The notes under the pieces are model-generated. The model had not been told where the DNA came from. It did not search any database and worked only from the letters and a program-made list of their open reading frames with translations. Below, piece by piece: positions 1 to 8,136 of a DNA stretch of 64,000 nucleotides (position 1 is its first letter; every line of letters begins with the position of its first letter). The DNA lies in contig NZ_ABCQ01000017.1 in NCBI RefSeq assembly GCF_000170855.1, positions 20,373-84,372 on the forward strand, given 5' to 3'. The translations under genes were made by a program, and so were the position numbers. The stretch comes from Moritella sp. PE36. GTDB lineage: Bacteria; Pseudomonadota; Gammaproteobacteria; Enterobacterales; Moritellaceae.

Positions 1-152
1 TCTTTTAACATCAATGCAGATATACACACATGCCAACTATGCTCAGCGGAATTTTCGTAACGATCTAGGCCGACAGGTTTTGTCTTACGTAATACATCTT
101 TTAGTTTTTCTATTTCGACAATAAAATTTAATACCTTCTCAATGTTTTCCAA
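1..152 (-). CDS. HD-domain hydrolase (YfbR/HDDC2-like), N-terminal fragment cut by the window edge
   Basis: Reading leftwards, a TTG start preceded by AAGGAG five bases upstream opens a frame that stays open to the window edge. The roughly 50 visible residues include KTKPVGLDR and then ENSAEHSWHV, which is the first metal-binding part of the HD phosphohydrolase fold seen in YfbR and HDDC2-type 5'-nucleotidases. The later HD and Asp motifs lie outside the window. The likely role is metal-dependent hydrolysis of a nucleoside monophosphate, inferred from the family. No in-frame ATG is available upstream, so TTG with its good ribosome site is the best start. It follows the acetyltransferase gene on the same strand with a short gap and may be cotranscribed with it. 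Confidence 0.7.
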   Translation of the reverse strand, partial: MENIEKVLNFIVEIEKLKDVLRKTKPVGLDRYENSAEHSWHVCISALMLK

Positions 153-177
153 ACCAGCTCCTTGGTTAATTATGCAC

Positions 178-774
178 TTACCGATCCATCTTATAATTTA
201 AACTGTGTTTCACCATCGGCCATTCGTGATCAATAATTGAAAACACCACCGTATCGCGGTAGTGGCCATCTTTGTCTTTTTGATGATTACGTAGTACCCC
301 ATCCTGTTTCGCGCCTAAACGCGCGATTGCAGCACGTGAAACATGGTTATGCCAATGCGTTCTGAACTCAGTCGCAATCACATTTAACTGTTCAAAAGCA
401 TGCTGTAATAACAAGTACTTACATTCTGTATTAACACCTGTTTTTTGATGACGTTTTGCATACCAAGTATAGCCAATTTCAACACGGTCATTCTCTGGCG
501 TAATGTTACATAAGCGGGTCGAACCAATAATACCACCTGTGTTGTTATCGACAATAACGAAAGGTAGGGCTTGCCCTAGTGAATGATCATTGAGGGCTTT
601 CTCGATATACGCATCGATCGTTTCTGCAGACGGCACGCTGGTAAACCATAACTCCCACAAGTTGCCGTCTGAAGCCGCTTCCACTAACGCCGAGGCATGC
701 TTTCGTTGTAATGGCATTAACGTGACTTTACTACCAACAAGTTTGGTTTCTTCTAACCAAGTATGATTATCCAT
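178..774 (-). CDS. GNAT family N-acetyltransferase (RimJ/RimL-like)
   Basis: The product is about 198 residues of the GNAT fold, resembling the RimJ/RimL and YjdJ type enzymes that acetylate protein N termini or small amines with acetyl-CoA. Visible signatures are the N-terminal LVGSKVTLMPLQ strand, the GGIIGSTRL beta-strand, VEIGYTWYAKRHQKTGVNTE (the acetyl-CoA pyrophosphate loop region) and the late VSRAAIARLGAKQDGVLRNH segment typical of this subfamily. An earlier in-frame start adds 11 residues. I prefer the internal ATG because GAGGAA lies about nine bases before it and the fold begins there. The substrate cannot be read from sequence. The gene stands just upstream of the HD-domain gene. 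Confidence 0.8.
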   Translation of the reverse strand: MDNHTWLEETKLVGSKVTLMPLQRKHASALVEAASDGNLWELWFTSVPSAETIDAYIEKALNDHSLGQALPFVIVDNNTGGIIGSTRLCNITPENDRVEIGYTWYAKRHQKTGVNTECKYLLLQHAFEQLNVIATEFRTHWHNHVSRAAIARLGAKQDGVLRNHQKDKDGHYRDTVVFSIIDHEWPMVKHSLNYKMDR

Positions 775-1102
775 GTTTAACAGTTCCTCAGATTGACACA
801 ATGACAATACACTTTATAAATGAGACAAAGTAATTTATAAAAAATAGCAACAACAATCAAATACCCATAAATGGGTGCTTTTATATTTTAACATCACTCA
901 TCTCATTAATATACTTACGATTTACGACAGCATTAGAATTTCTAAAGTTACGTTTATTATATTATATATATAACTCTTTATGATTGGATTTAACCTGTGA
1001 AACTGACTATGAATTGCCATTTACATAGTGAATATAATAACTTAAAGTGCTATGACCAGTTCGAATAATAGATAAAATCGACTCGCTCTTCTAGGTTATA
1101 CA

Positions 1103-2839
1103 ATGAAAAGAAATGTAATAAGTAAAAAATGGATGTACTTCCCAATTGTCAGCATGCTGATTTCTACAATCATCGGGTTATTTATCTTCAATTTAACCCT
1201 GTCAAATTGGATAGAAGAGAAAATAGAAGCGGGTTTAGCGACTGAAATCACCCGAATTACTCATAAACTACAAGCTTCCAATTTATCGTTTAGCGATCTT
1301 GAAAAGCTCGATGTTTACATCAAAACAGACATAGAGTTAAATCGTCAGAATCACATAACCTTGGTGGCATTTGATGGTACGGTATTGGCAGACAGTGACA
1401 TCTCTTTGCTTGAAGTACTGAACATTGAAAATCATCTAAACAGAAAAGAAATTGTTGATGCTAAAAACACTGGGCACGGTACCACTACCCGTTTTAGTAC
1501 CAGTCGTTTTAAAAATTTACTTTATTCAGCAAAATCATTTTCCTACCAAGGGAAAAACTACATCCTTCGCGTTGCCACACCTCTGACACGTATTGAAGTG
1601 ATGGCGAATGAATTAATGACTATTTTAGCTCTGCTAATGACCATTAGTTTAGGCTTAGTGACAGCATCAACACTGCTTAGTAGCAAATTAATGAACCAGC
1701 AAGTACAACATGAAAAAGACCGACAAGAAAGCTTGATTGAACAGCGTACCCTAGAGATTGAGTTGTTACGTCGTCTTACTAATATGCTGGCAGCTTGTAA
1801 CTCGATTGATGAAGCGCAAATGATTGTCGAAGATATCATTCCGCGTATATTGGGTGATGTGAACGGTGTTGTGTCACTGATTCGTTCATCTCGAAATCAA
1901 CTACTGGTAAAACTGGACTGGGGCGGCGTTTGGCCTGGTAGTAAAACTTATGCGCCTGAAGAATGTTGGGCGCTGCGTAAAGGTAAATTCCATCTGGCTA
2001 ATGATAAATATACAACATTACCTTGCTCGCATATGGCGGAAGCTCAAACTGAAAACCCAGAGGAAAATCAGACATTATGTATTCCACTCGTTGCACACGG
2101 TAATACCATTGGCATGATGCACCTGTACTCGGGTGATCAAGATTTAAGCCACGAAACTCAGCAACTGGCATTTACCGTGGCTGAGCATTTAGGCCTGGCC
2201 CTTGCTAACTTAAACATCCAAGAAAAATTACGTGAACAAGCTATTAGCGATCCACTGACGGGTCTCTATAACCGTCGTTATTATGAAGAAACAATTAACC
2301 AAGAATTAATGAGAGCAAAACGTCATAAACAAGAGCTGTCACTGTTAATGTTAGATTTGGATCACTTCAAACGATTTAATGATAACTATGGTCATGATGC
2401 GGGTGATTACGTGCTTAAAACAATTGGTTCGCTGCTGCTTGAATCAATGCGCGGCGAAGATACAATTTGTCGTCTTGGTGGTGAAGAGTTCATCATTGTG
2501 TTACCGGGCACGGGTATTGAAGCGGCCAGACAAATTGCTAATGGCTTGTGTAAATCAATCAATGAATTACACCTCGCAATGAAAGATTTATCATTAGGTA
2601 AGTTAAGTGTATCAATCGGTATTTCGACTTATCCTATCAATGGTATGCAGAAGGATGAATTAACCAAGCTTTCGGATATTGCTTTATACGAAGCAAAAGA
2701 GCGTGGTCGAAATCAATCTTGCCATTACAGCGATTTGATTATCAGAGATGAAGCACTCGTTTCGCCAACTGAAAAATTGATTACTGAAGATAAAAATAAT
2801 GTAAATTCAGACACTGATTCCAACGTTATCAATATCTAA
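1103..2839 (+). CDS. Membrane diguanylate cyclase with periplasmic sensor, GAF and GGDEF domains
   Basis: This 578-residue protein is predicted to make cyclic di-GMP. A first membrane helix (about residues 11-33) and a second (about 170-193) enclose a periplasmic sensor of roughly 130 residues. A coiled stretch leads to a GAF-like domain (about 225-370, with a CW..R pair typical of GAF modules) and a GGDEF domain (about 380-540). The active-site loop is GGEEF at 459-463. The product-inhibition I-site RxxD is intact (RGED, 450-453), spaced five residues before it, so feedback inhibition is expected. The acidic tail after residue 545 is low-complexity. It is a single-gene unit ending in a clear terminator. 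The sensed signal is unknown. Confidence 0.92.
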   Translation: MKRNVISKKWMYFPIVSMLISTIIGLFIFNLTLSNWIEEKIEAGLATEITRITHKLQASNLSFSDLEKLDVYIKTDIELNRQNHITLVAFDGTVLADSDISLLEVLNIENHLNRKEIVDAKNTGHGTTTRFSTSRFKNLLYSAKSFSYQGKNYILRVATPLTRIEVMANELMTILALLMTISLGLVTASTLLSSKLMNQQVQHEKDRQESLIEQRTLEIELLRRLTNMLAACNSIDEAQMIVEDIIPRILGDVNGVVSLIRSSRNQLLVKLDWGGVWPGSKTYAPEECWALRKGKFHLANDKYTTLPCSHMAEAQTENPEENQTLCIPLVAHGNTIGMMHLYSGDQDLSHETQQLAFTVAEHLGLALANLNIQEKLREQAISDPLTGLYNRRYYEETINQELMRAKRHKQELSLLMLDLDHFKRFNDNYGHDAGDYVLKTIGSLLLESMRGEDTICRLGGEEFIIVLPGTGIEAARQIANGLCKSINELHLAMKDLSLGKLSVSIGISTYPINGMQKDELTKLSDIALYEAKERGRNQSCHYSDLIIRDEALVSPTEKLITEDKNNVNSDTDSNVINI

Positions 2840-2849
2840 CCTCGAGTTT

Positions 2850-2872
2850 AAGGGCCTTCGGGTCCTTATTTC
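2850..2872 (+). terminator. Intrinsic terminator of the GGDEF gene
   Basis: A stem AAGGGCC / GGTCCTT with a UUCG tetraloop lies ten bases after the stop codon and runs into a T-rich stretch. Confidence 0.75.
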
Positions 2873-2910
2873 TCGCGTCTAAGCGCCAGACACCGAGTAA
2901 TTTACCTCCG

Positions 2911-3438
2911 CTAGCAACACTCAAGTTTATCCACCAGCGCATCTCGTAATAACTGAATTGTGCCAACAAGACTATCTTCTAAATCCGTCGATTCTATGTT
3001 ATCTGGCGATATACTATTAAGAAACGGTAACGCGTTATGTTCGCCACCGATCATCTCGACAATGCTGTTTTGCACCTCTAATTCTGTGAGGGCTTTCTTA
3101 GTACTGCTCGATTGCACATGGGCAATATAATCATTACGTAACGCTTTGATGGCGGTGTTGTTATTGATTAATGCGATGTATTTGTTTTTCTGTTCTTGAT
3201 ATTCAGGAATAATAGCGTTAAGTATTTGTCCATATTTTGCCGTAAATTCAACATATTTACGGCAATTAATCACAATCGAAGAAAAGCACAGACGGTAAAC
3301 ACTCTGGCGAAACGCCTTTTTAGACTCAAGGTGAAATGAAGGCTGCTTTTCATAGTCTTTAATTACTTCAACCGCGACACTCAAGTCACTAATTAATCCA
3401 GTGAGTATATTCACGCATTCTTCAATATTTTTACGCAT
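2911..3438 (-). CDS. Hypothetical protein with a HEPN-like RNDYIAH motif
   Basis: I do not recognise a named family with certainty. The product is about 175 residues, largely helical by composition, with no signal peptide or membrane segment. Its central helix carries LRNDYIAHVQ, an R-x5-H pattern like the Rx4-6H motif of HEPN ribonucleases and of the AbiU2-type phage-defence domain. A conserved-looking hydrophobic stretch FSSIVINCRKYVEF precedes it. The frame is open 12 codons further upstream. I chose the internal ATG because AAGGA precedes it by five bases, while the upstream ATG has its SD only three bases away. It lies right behind the glutathione transferase gene and is probably cotranscribed with it. 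Confidence 0.55.
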   Translation of the reverse strand: MRKNIEECVNILTGLISDLSVAVEVIKDYEKQPSFHLESKKAFRQSVYRLCFSSIVINCRKYVEFTAKYGQILNAIIPEYQEQKNKYIALINNNTAIKALRNDYIAHVQSSSTKKALTELEVQNSIVEMIGGEHNALPFLNSISPDNIESTDLEDSLVGTIQLLRDALVDKLECC

Positions 3439-3479
3439 ATGCATCCTTAGCGTTATGAGTACACAGTCACTCATTTACC

Positions 3480-4103
3480 TTAGACAATGAGCCCAGCCGC
3501 AGTAGCTTGCATGGGCACAAAGCCTTTAAGTTCCTCAACGCGAGATAACCAACGCCTAACATGCGGGTAGTCTTGTAACGATACCCCTCCTTCCGGCGCG
3601 TGTGCGATATAGGTGTAATTGGCAATATCTGCAATGGTGGGTTTATGTCCCACTAACCAAGGGTGGTGTTCTAAATGCGGGTCTAATTGTTTTAACATCG
3701 CATGTGCGATATCTAAGGCTTTTTGGTGATCAAGTTTCGCGTGAAAGATGTTAATTAAACGCGCCGTCGCGGGGCCATAATCAACACTACTCGCAGCAAT
3801 GGTAAGAAAACCTTGTACTTGAGCGGCAAGTACGGGATCAATTGGCAACCAAATATGCGCATCATCGTATTTACTGGCGAGGTAAATCAAAATAGCATTG
3901 GAGTCTGACAAGGTCACATCACCGTCTTCAATAACAGGCACTTGCCCGGCATTATTTTTTTTCAAAAATTCAGGCTGTTTGTGCTCACCTTTCAGCAAGT
4001 CGACATCAATAAGTTCGGTTTCTAATCCAAGTAACGATAACAGCAATTCGACTCTGTGGGCATGCCCAGATAATGGATGGCGGTATAGTTTGATTGCTGA
4101 CAT
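3480..4103 (-). CDS. Glutathione S-transferase family protein (YfcG-like)
   Basis: A complete 207-residue cytosolic glutathione transferase. The thioredoxin-like N-terminal domain shows LYRHPLSGHAHRVELLL (glutathione activating region), then NNAGQVPVIEDG with the cis-proline and LSDSNAILIYLA, the glutathione gamma-glutamyl contact motif. The all-helical C-terminal domain follows, with HPWLVGHKPTIADI, whose Asp is the conserved N-capping box. The substrate is unknown; the family conjugates or reduces disulfides with glutathione. It is transcribed away from the LysE gene and is followed within a few bases by the HEPN-like gene. No obvious catalytic Cys is present at the N terminus, so a Ser or backbone-based mechanism is expected. 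Confidence 0.88.
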   Translation of the reverse strand: MSAIKLYRHPLSGHAHRVELLLSLLGLETELIDVDLLKGEHKQPEFLKKNNAGQVPVIEDGDVTLSDSNAILIYLASKYDDAHIWLPIDPVLAAQVQGFLTIAASSVDYGPATARLINIFHAKLDHQKALDIAHAMLKQLDPHLEHHPWLVGHKPTIADIANYTYIAHAPEGGVSLQDYPHVRRWLSRVEELKGFVPMQATAAGLIV

Positions 4104-4167
4104 GAGATATCCCCTGCTATTGTTGTATATGTTGTTTATGTCTATAAATAATAGCTGGTGCTGAGAT

Positions 4168-4295
4168 AAGTATCCTTAGTCGTACTTACTTAATTGTAGT
4201 TATTACTTTTACACCTTCACGTATTTCGAATTTGATGTTAATCTTTTTACTGTTAGCCCAAGGATTGGAGGCTAGATACAAGAGTAAGGATACTT
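4168..4295. repeat. 11-bp inverted repeat pair between the GST and LysE genes
   Basis: AAGTATCCTTA at the left end and its perfect inverse TAAGGATACTT at the right end stand about 106 bp apart in the divergent promoter region. The right copy contains the ribosome-binding site of the LysE gene. The left copy sits about 65 bp upstream of the GST start codon. They could be regulator half-sites or a chance similarity around a Shine-Dalgarno sequence. Confidence 0.45.
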
Positions 4296-4297
4296 CA

Positions 4298-4909
4298 ATG
4301 GACTATTTTTTCGCGGTTATACTTTTTGCAATATCATCATCGGTTACCCCCGGCCCTAATAATATTATGATCATGACATCTGGCGTTAATTTTGGGGTAA
4401 AGAAAAGCCTGCCATTACTGACTGGGATTTGTGTTGGATTTACCGTGATGCTGTTACTTATTGGGATAGGTTTCGGTCAAATATTTGAGTTATTACCTGG
4501 TCTACATTTAGTCATTAAATGTGTCGGCACCTTATATCTACTGTATTTAGCTTGGTTAATTGCCACATCCACCGATACACTCACATCTAATACTCAAGTC
4601 CAACCGCTTACATTCATGAAAGGTGCGTTATTCCAATGGGTTAATGCAAAAGCTTGGGTGGTTGCCACTGGCGCTATCGCCGCGTTTACAACCGTGGGAG
4701 CAGGTTTCTATAGTCAAAACTTAACCATAGCGTTAACTTTCTTTATTATTTCATTTCCATGCGTTGGCATTTGGCTGTTATTTGGCTCAATGCTCAAGAC
4801 GTTATTGAAGAACGACAAATATCGACGGTATTTCAACTTTGTCATGGCATCTTTACTGGTGTTATCTGTATTGCCTGTTATCAACGAAATAGTTAATCAA
4901 CTGGCCTAA
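4298..4909 (+). CDS. LysE/RhtB family amino-acid exporter
   Basis: The 203-residue product is an inner-membrane exporter of the LysE/RhtB superfamily, which pumps amino acids or related metabolites out of the cell. The family signature SSVTPGPNNIMIMTSG occurs in the first helix, followed by GVKKSLPLLTGICVGF. Six hydrophobic helices can be counted, and FQWVNAKAWVVATGA matches the conserved central loop. A longer frame begins 22 codons upstream. The chosen ATG has TAAGGA seven bases before it and starts exactly where family members start. It is divergent from the glutathione transferase gene. The substrate is not predictable. Confidence 0.88.
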   Translation: MDYFFAVILFAISSSVTPGPNNIMIMTSGVNFGVKKSLPLLTGICVGFTVMLLLIGIGFGQIFELLPGLHLVIKCVGTLYLLYLAWLIATSTDTLTSNTQVQPLTFMKGALFQWVNAKAWVVATGAIAAFTTVGAGFYSQNLTIALTFFIISFPCVGIWLLFGSMLKTLLKNDKYRRYFNFVMASLLVLSVLPVINEIVNQLA

Positions 4910-4982
4910 TGTACCGTTAATACCCGACTAACCACCAGTGAACTGGTTACGCGATCTAAAATAAATCAAAAGGATATGACTT

Positions 4983-6023
4983 ATGAATCAAGAACGCCCT
5001 TCTATTTTTTATATCGACTTCCTGCGATTTATAGCCGTATTTGCGGTGATAGCCATTCATGTACTGGGTCCTTTTCGCTTCTTATATGGGGATATACCTA
5101 ACTCTGACTGGCTAGCCGCAAGTGGCATTAATAGTGTGACTCGCTGGGCCGTACCGGTGTTCATCATGATCACCGGCGCGTTGTTATTATCCACAGAACG
5201 CGCTTTCAGTTGTGAAGATTACTTAGTTAAACGCCTATCAAAAGTAGCGGTTCCTTTTGTCGGTTGGACATTGATTTATGCTGTCGTCGGTGGTTTTTTT
5301 GTTAATGACTTAATCACTGGCACTTGGTCTGCGAACGAAACCATGAGCATTATTTCTAACGCGCCAAATGATCCCGTGTGGTATCACCTCTGGTTTTTTT
5401 ACGACTTTATTCCCTTGTATTTTGTTATCCCTTTTCTTATACCGTTATTAAAAAAGGCGTCACCTGAGTTAATCAAACTGGTAATTGTCGCTTGGATGGT
5501 ACTGTTTGCAATGAAATGGTTAAAAGTAGATAGCTTTTTACAAGAAAATTTAATTTTGTATACAGGTTACTTAATTCTCGGCTGGTATCTATTTAATCGA
5601 GATAATGCCCCGCAATTAAACTACTGGGTGATGGCGGGTAGTTGCATGCTTATTTTTAACTTCTTTGGCACTTGGCAGTTAGCGATAGACACGGGTAAAT
5701 ACAGTAGCTTATTCATGGGTTATAAAACCCTTAATACGGTTTTGATTGGTGGCATGCTGTTTGTGTTAGCACAGACTTATGCCGATAAGATCCAAGGTAA
5801 GTTAAGAGCGTTTGTGCTCATTATTTCAAAATATAGCTTGGGTATTTATTTACTTCATCCGCTACTATTAATTCCTGTCAGACAGCTAGATAACGGGTTT
5901 TACAGTGCCTTTGGCAGTAACTGGTTAGCGATACCCATTATTACATTATTGACTATGGTTCTGTCATTATTATGTACCATGTTGTTAGTTAAAATACCGA
6001 TAATGAAGCGCTTAGTACCATAA
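4983..6023 (+). CDS. Acyltransferase family 3 membrane protein (OafA/WecH-like)
   Basis: A 346-residue polytopic membrane protein of the acyltransferase-3 family, which O-acetylates or acylates sugars, lipids or peptides at the inner membrane. The N terminus has the expected FYIDFLRFIAVFAVIAIHVLG: Arg after the first aromatic block and the catalytic His at the end of helix 1. About ten helices follow, including VPVFIMITGALLL, the family's second signature, and a late SLGIYLLHPLLL block. AAAAGGA precedes the ATG. It follows the LysE gene on the same strand with a 73-bp gap. No O-antigen or polysaccharide cluster surrounds it, so the acceptor is unknown; WecH (enterobacterial common antigen) is only the closest family precedent. 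Confidence 0.85.
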   Translation: MNQERPSIFYIDFLRFIAVFAVIAIHVLGPFRFLYGDIPNSDWLAASGINSVTRWAVPVFIMITGALLLSTERAFSCEDYLVKRLSKVAVPFVGWTLIYAVVGGFFVNDLITGTWSANETMSIISNAPNDPVWYHLWFFYDFIPLYFVIPFLIPLLKKASPELIKLVIVAWMVLFAMKWLKVDSFLQENLILYTGYLILGWYLFNRDNAPQLNYWVMAGSCMLIFNFFGTWQLAIDTGKYSSLFMGYKTLNTVLIGGMLFVLAQTYADKIQGKLRAFVLIISKYSLGIYLLHPLLLIPVRQLDNGFYSAFGSNWLAIPIITLLTMVLSLLCTMLLVKIPIMKRLVP

Positions 6024-6083
6024 TAACAACACCAATTTTACGGGTGTTAGGATTCCCTCATTTTAGTGTAAGGACAACACGTT

Positions 6084-6803
6084 TTGCCAATTGAATACAT
6101 TTTAGGGTTTGCCTCATTCCTTACCTCTGTGGTGGCAGGTGTACTTGGCTTTGGTGGCGGAATGCTGCTCATTGCCCTCCTGCCGTTATATTTACATCCT
6201 AGTACTATCATTCCTATTCATGGCATAACCCAGTTAGCCAGTAACTCGTCTCGCATGCTATTTTCCATAAAGGATGTGCAATGGTCGCTACTACCTAAAT
6301 TCCTGCTCGGATCCTTAGTTGGCATGGTTTTGTTTGGGGTGTTGCTGGCGAATATTTCCAGTGCCTATATCCCCATCGCCATTGGATCCTATATCCTGCT
6401 CAATTTATGGAGTGCTCGGTTTACAATCTTCATCAAAAAATATGAAAACTATTATATTATTGGTTTATTACAGACCGGTTTAGGGCTTATCGTCGGCGCG
6501 ACAGGGCCAATCGCCATCAGTGTATTAACCAAAGAGTTAACCTGTAAAAATCAGATAATAGCCACCAGTTCTATGTTTATGAGCATCAGCCATGTGGCTA
6601 AAATTTTCGTTTTTGGCTTCATTGGTTTTGCATTTATTGAACATATTAGCTTGCTCATATATATGATACTGGGCTCAATCATAGGTTCATTCGTCGGGAC
6701 TAAATTACGTAGCCTTGCTGACAACAATCAATTGCTGTTTACCATCAAATTATTACTGAGCTTGTTAGCAATAAAAATGATTGTTACCGTGATCACTAGC
6801 TAG
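6084..6803 (+). CDS. TauE/SafE family (DUF81) sulfite/organosulfonate exporter-like protein
   Basis: A 239-residue membrane protein of the TauE/SafE anion exporter family. The first repeat shows FLTSVVAGVLGFGGGMLLIALLP, the glycine-rich motif typical of the family, and a second repeat occurs at GLLQTGLGLIVGATGPI. Seven to eight helices are evident. Translation starts at a TTG preceded by AAGGA at nine bases; no nearer ATG exists. It follows the acyltransferase gene with a 60-bp gap and may share its transcript. Family members export sulfite, sulfoacetate or related anions, but many are of unknown substrate and none of the neighbours is a sulfur gene. Confidence 0.82.
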   Translation: MPIEYILGFASFLTSVVAGVLGFGGGMLLIALLPLYLHPSTIIPIHGITQLASNSSRMLFSIKDVQWSLLPKFLLGSLVGMVLFGVLLANISSAYIPIAIGSYILLNLWSARFTIFIKKYENYYIIGLLQTGLGLIVGATGPIAISVLTKELTCKNQIIATSSMFMSISHVAKIFVFGFIGFAFIEHISLLIYMILGSIIGSFVGTKLRSLADNNQLLFTIKLLLSLLAIKMIVTVITS

Positions 6804-6945
6804 CATTGATCAGCCTTGGTATTTAAGCATAAGCTGGTCAGCACAACTTTATTCCTAGCTCGTAAAATTTAACGACAAATCCCTGATTACATCGCCTTTC
6901 ACTCTCAACCAAAGTTCCGTCACAATCAAAGAGTAAACATTTTAT

Positions 6946-7404
6946 TCATTCATTACTTTCAAAATACGATGTTCTCAATTTATTTAATATTAACCCTAAA
7001 CCAACAATCACACATGCTCCGATCAGCACAGGATTAAATAAGAATGCCCAACTTTGACCTGCGAGCATGATAACCATAGGGTTTGCCCCAGCGGGTGGGT
7101 GCGTTGTGTTTGTCAGTAGCATAATAGTAACCGCTAACCCCGTTGCAATAGCCAGCGACCAAGGTGCAACGCCAACATATTCAACAAATAACACACCGAT
7201 AAACGCTGTTAATAAATGCCCAACAATAACATTCTTAGGTTGAGCAAGCGGACTTTTAGGTACGCCAAATACCAAGACAACAGTCGCGCCAAAGGGCGCC
7301 ATTAACCACAGTACAGAATTTGTAATACTGCCTAAATAAGCCAAAATACCGATAGTTAGCGTTGCAAAAGTGCCCGCAATAATCGGAAAAACAAATTTTT
7401 TCAT
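6946..7404 (-). CDS. HPP family membrane protein
   Basis: A 152-residue integral membrane protein of the HPP family, named after the His-Pro-Pro motif seen here in NTTHPPAGANPMV. Four hydrophobic helices are visible, with the family stretches APFGATVVLVFG and PLAQPKNVIVGH. Plant HPP proteins are nitrite transporters of the chloroplast; bacterial members are mostly uncharacterised, so transport of a small anion is a guess. The ATG has AGGAGAGG a few bases upstream; a TTG five codons earlier is possible but coincides with that ribosome site. It is divergent from the TetR gene, with a doubled operator in between, so it is very likely that regulator's target. Confidence 0.85.
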   Translation of the reverse strand: MKKFVFPIIAGTFATLTIGILAYLGSITNSVLWLMAPFGATVVLVFGVPKSPLAQPKNVIVGHLLTAFIGVLFVEYVGVAPWSLAIATGLAVTIMLLTNTTHPPAGANPMVIMLAGQSWAFLFNPVLIGACVIVGLGLILNKLRTSYFESNE

Positions 7405-7420
7405 ATAACCTCTCCTCAAT

Positions 7421-7464
7421 GTAGACCACTCTGTCTACCTGCAATAGTAGACAGAGTGGTCTAC
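7421..7464. promoter_or_regulatory. Doubled TetR-type operator between the HPP and TetR genes
   Basis: Two 18-bp arms, GTAGACCACTCTGTCTAC and its exact inverse, are separated by eight bases. Each arm is itself a dyad (GTAGAC-N6-GTCTAC). The whole element therefore looks like two TetR-family operators placed symmetrically in the 94-bp divergent promoter region, right before the HPP ribosome site. Control of both genes by the neighbouring TetR protein is inferred. Confidence 0.85.
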
Positions 7465-7498
7465 ATGTGTCAACATATTTCATAACAAGGGGTTATTC

Positions 7499-8071
7499 AT
7501 GAATGAAAAGAAACTAGTATTAATTCAAACAGCCTTACATCTTTTTTATAGCAAAGGCGTTAACTCTGTTGGTATTAATGAAATATTGAAGCAGTCAGGT
7601 ATCGCGAAGAAAACGCTATATAATCATTTTTCTAGTAAAGATGATCTTGTATTAGCGACTCTTAAATATCGAGATGGTATTTTTAATCAATGGTTTAAGG
7701 ATATTATTGATAGTGAAGAGTTAGGCGAAAAATCCATACTTGCACTATTTTATGGTTTAGACGATTGGTTTAATAACAAGGTGCCAGAACTTAGCCCATT
7801 TAGAGGTTGTTTTTTTATCAATACCGCCGCCGAATACAGCGTAACCGACTCTCCGGTACGTCAGTACTGTCGTTCACATAAACAAACAATCAGAGCATTA
7901 ATAAAGAACAAAATTAGTTTATTTAGAGATAATCCAGAAGACGTAAACTCGCTTACGGACATGATTTTTATGCTTAAAGAAGGGGCGATTGTTTCAGCTT
8001 TAGTCGAAGGGAACAAAAACGCAGGCAAGGCATGTATCCCCGCTGTGACTAGGATTCTTAATCTAAGATAG
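7499..8071 (+). CDS. TetR/AcrR family transcriptional regulator
   Basis: A 190-residue one-component repressor. The N-terminal helix-turn-helix is canonical: LFYSKGVNSVGINEILKQSG, then AKKTLYNHFSSKDDLVLATL (about residues 17-55). The rest is the all-helical ligand-binding and dimerisation domain, including a Cys in PFRGCFFINTAAEY, a block common in the YxaF/LmrA-like and NemR-like branch. Such a Cys could make the protein redox or electrophile responsive, but that is speculation. AAGGGG lies ten bases before the ATG. It is divergent from the HPP gene, with strong dyads in the shared promoter, so autoregulation and repression of HPP are expected. Confidence 0.9.
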   Translation: MNEKKLVLIQTALHLFYSKGVNSVGINEILKQSGIAKKTLYNHFSSKDDLVLATLKYRDGIFNQWFKDIIDSEELGEKSILALFYGLDDWFNNKVPELSPFRGCFFINTAAEYSVTDSPVRQYCRSHKQTIRALIKNKISLFRDNPEDVNSLTDMIFMLKEGAIVSALVEGNKNAGKACIPAVTRILNLR

Positions 8072-8136
8072 CGCCGGTATTCCCGCTTTATAATAAGTTT
8101 CTACATCAATCAATAAGGACAACGTCGATGTGTCCA

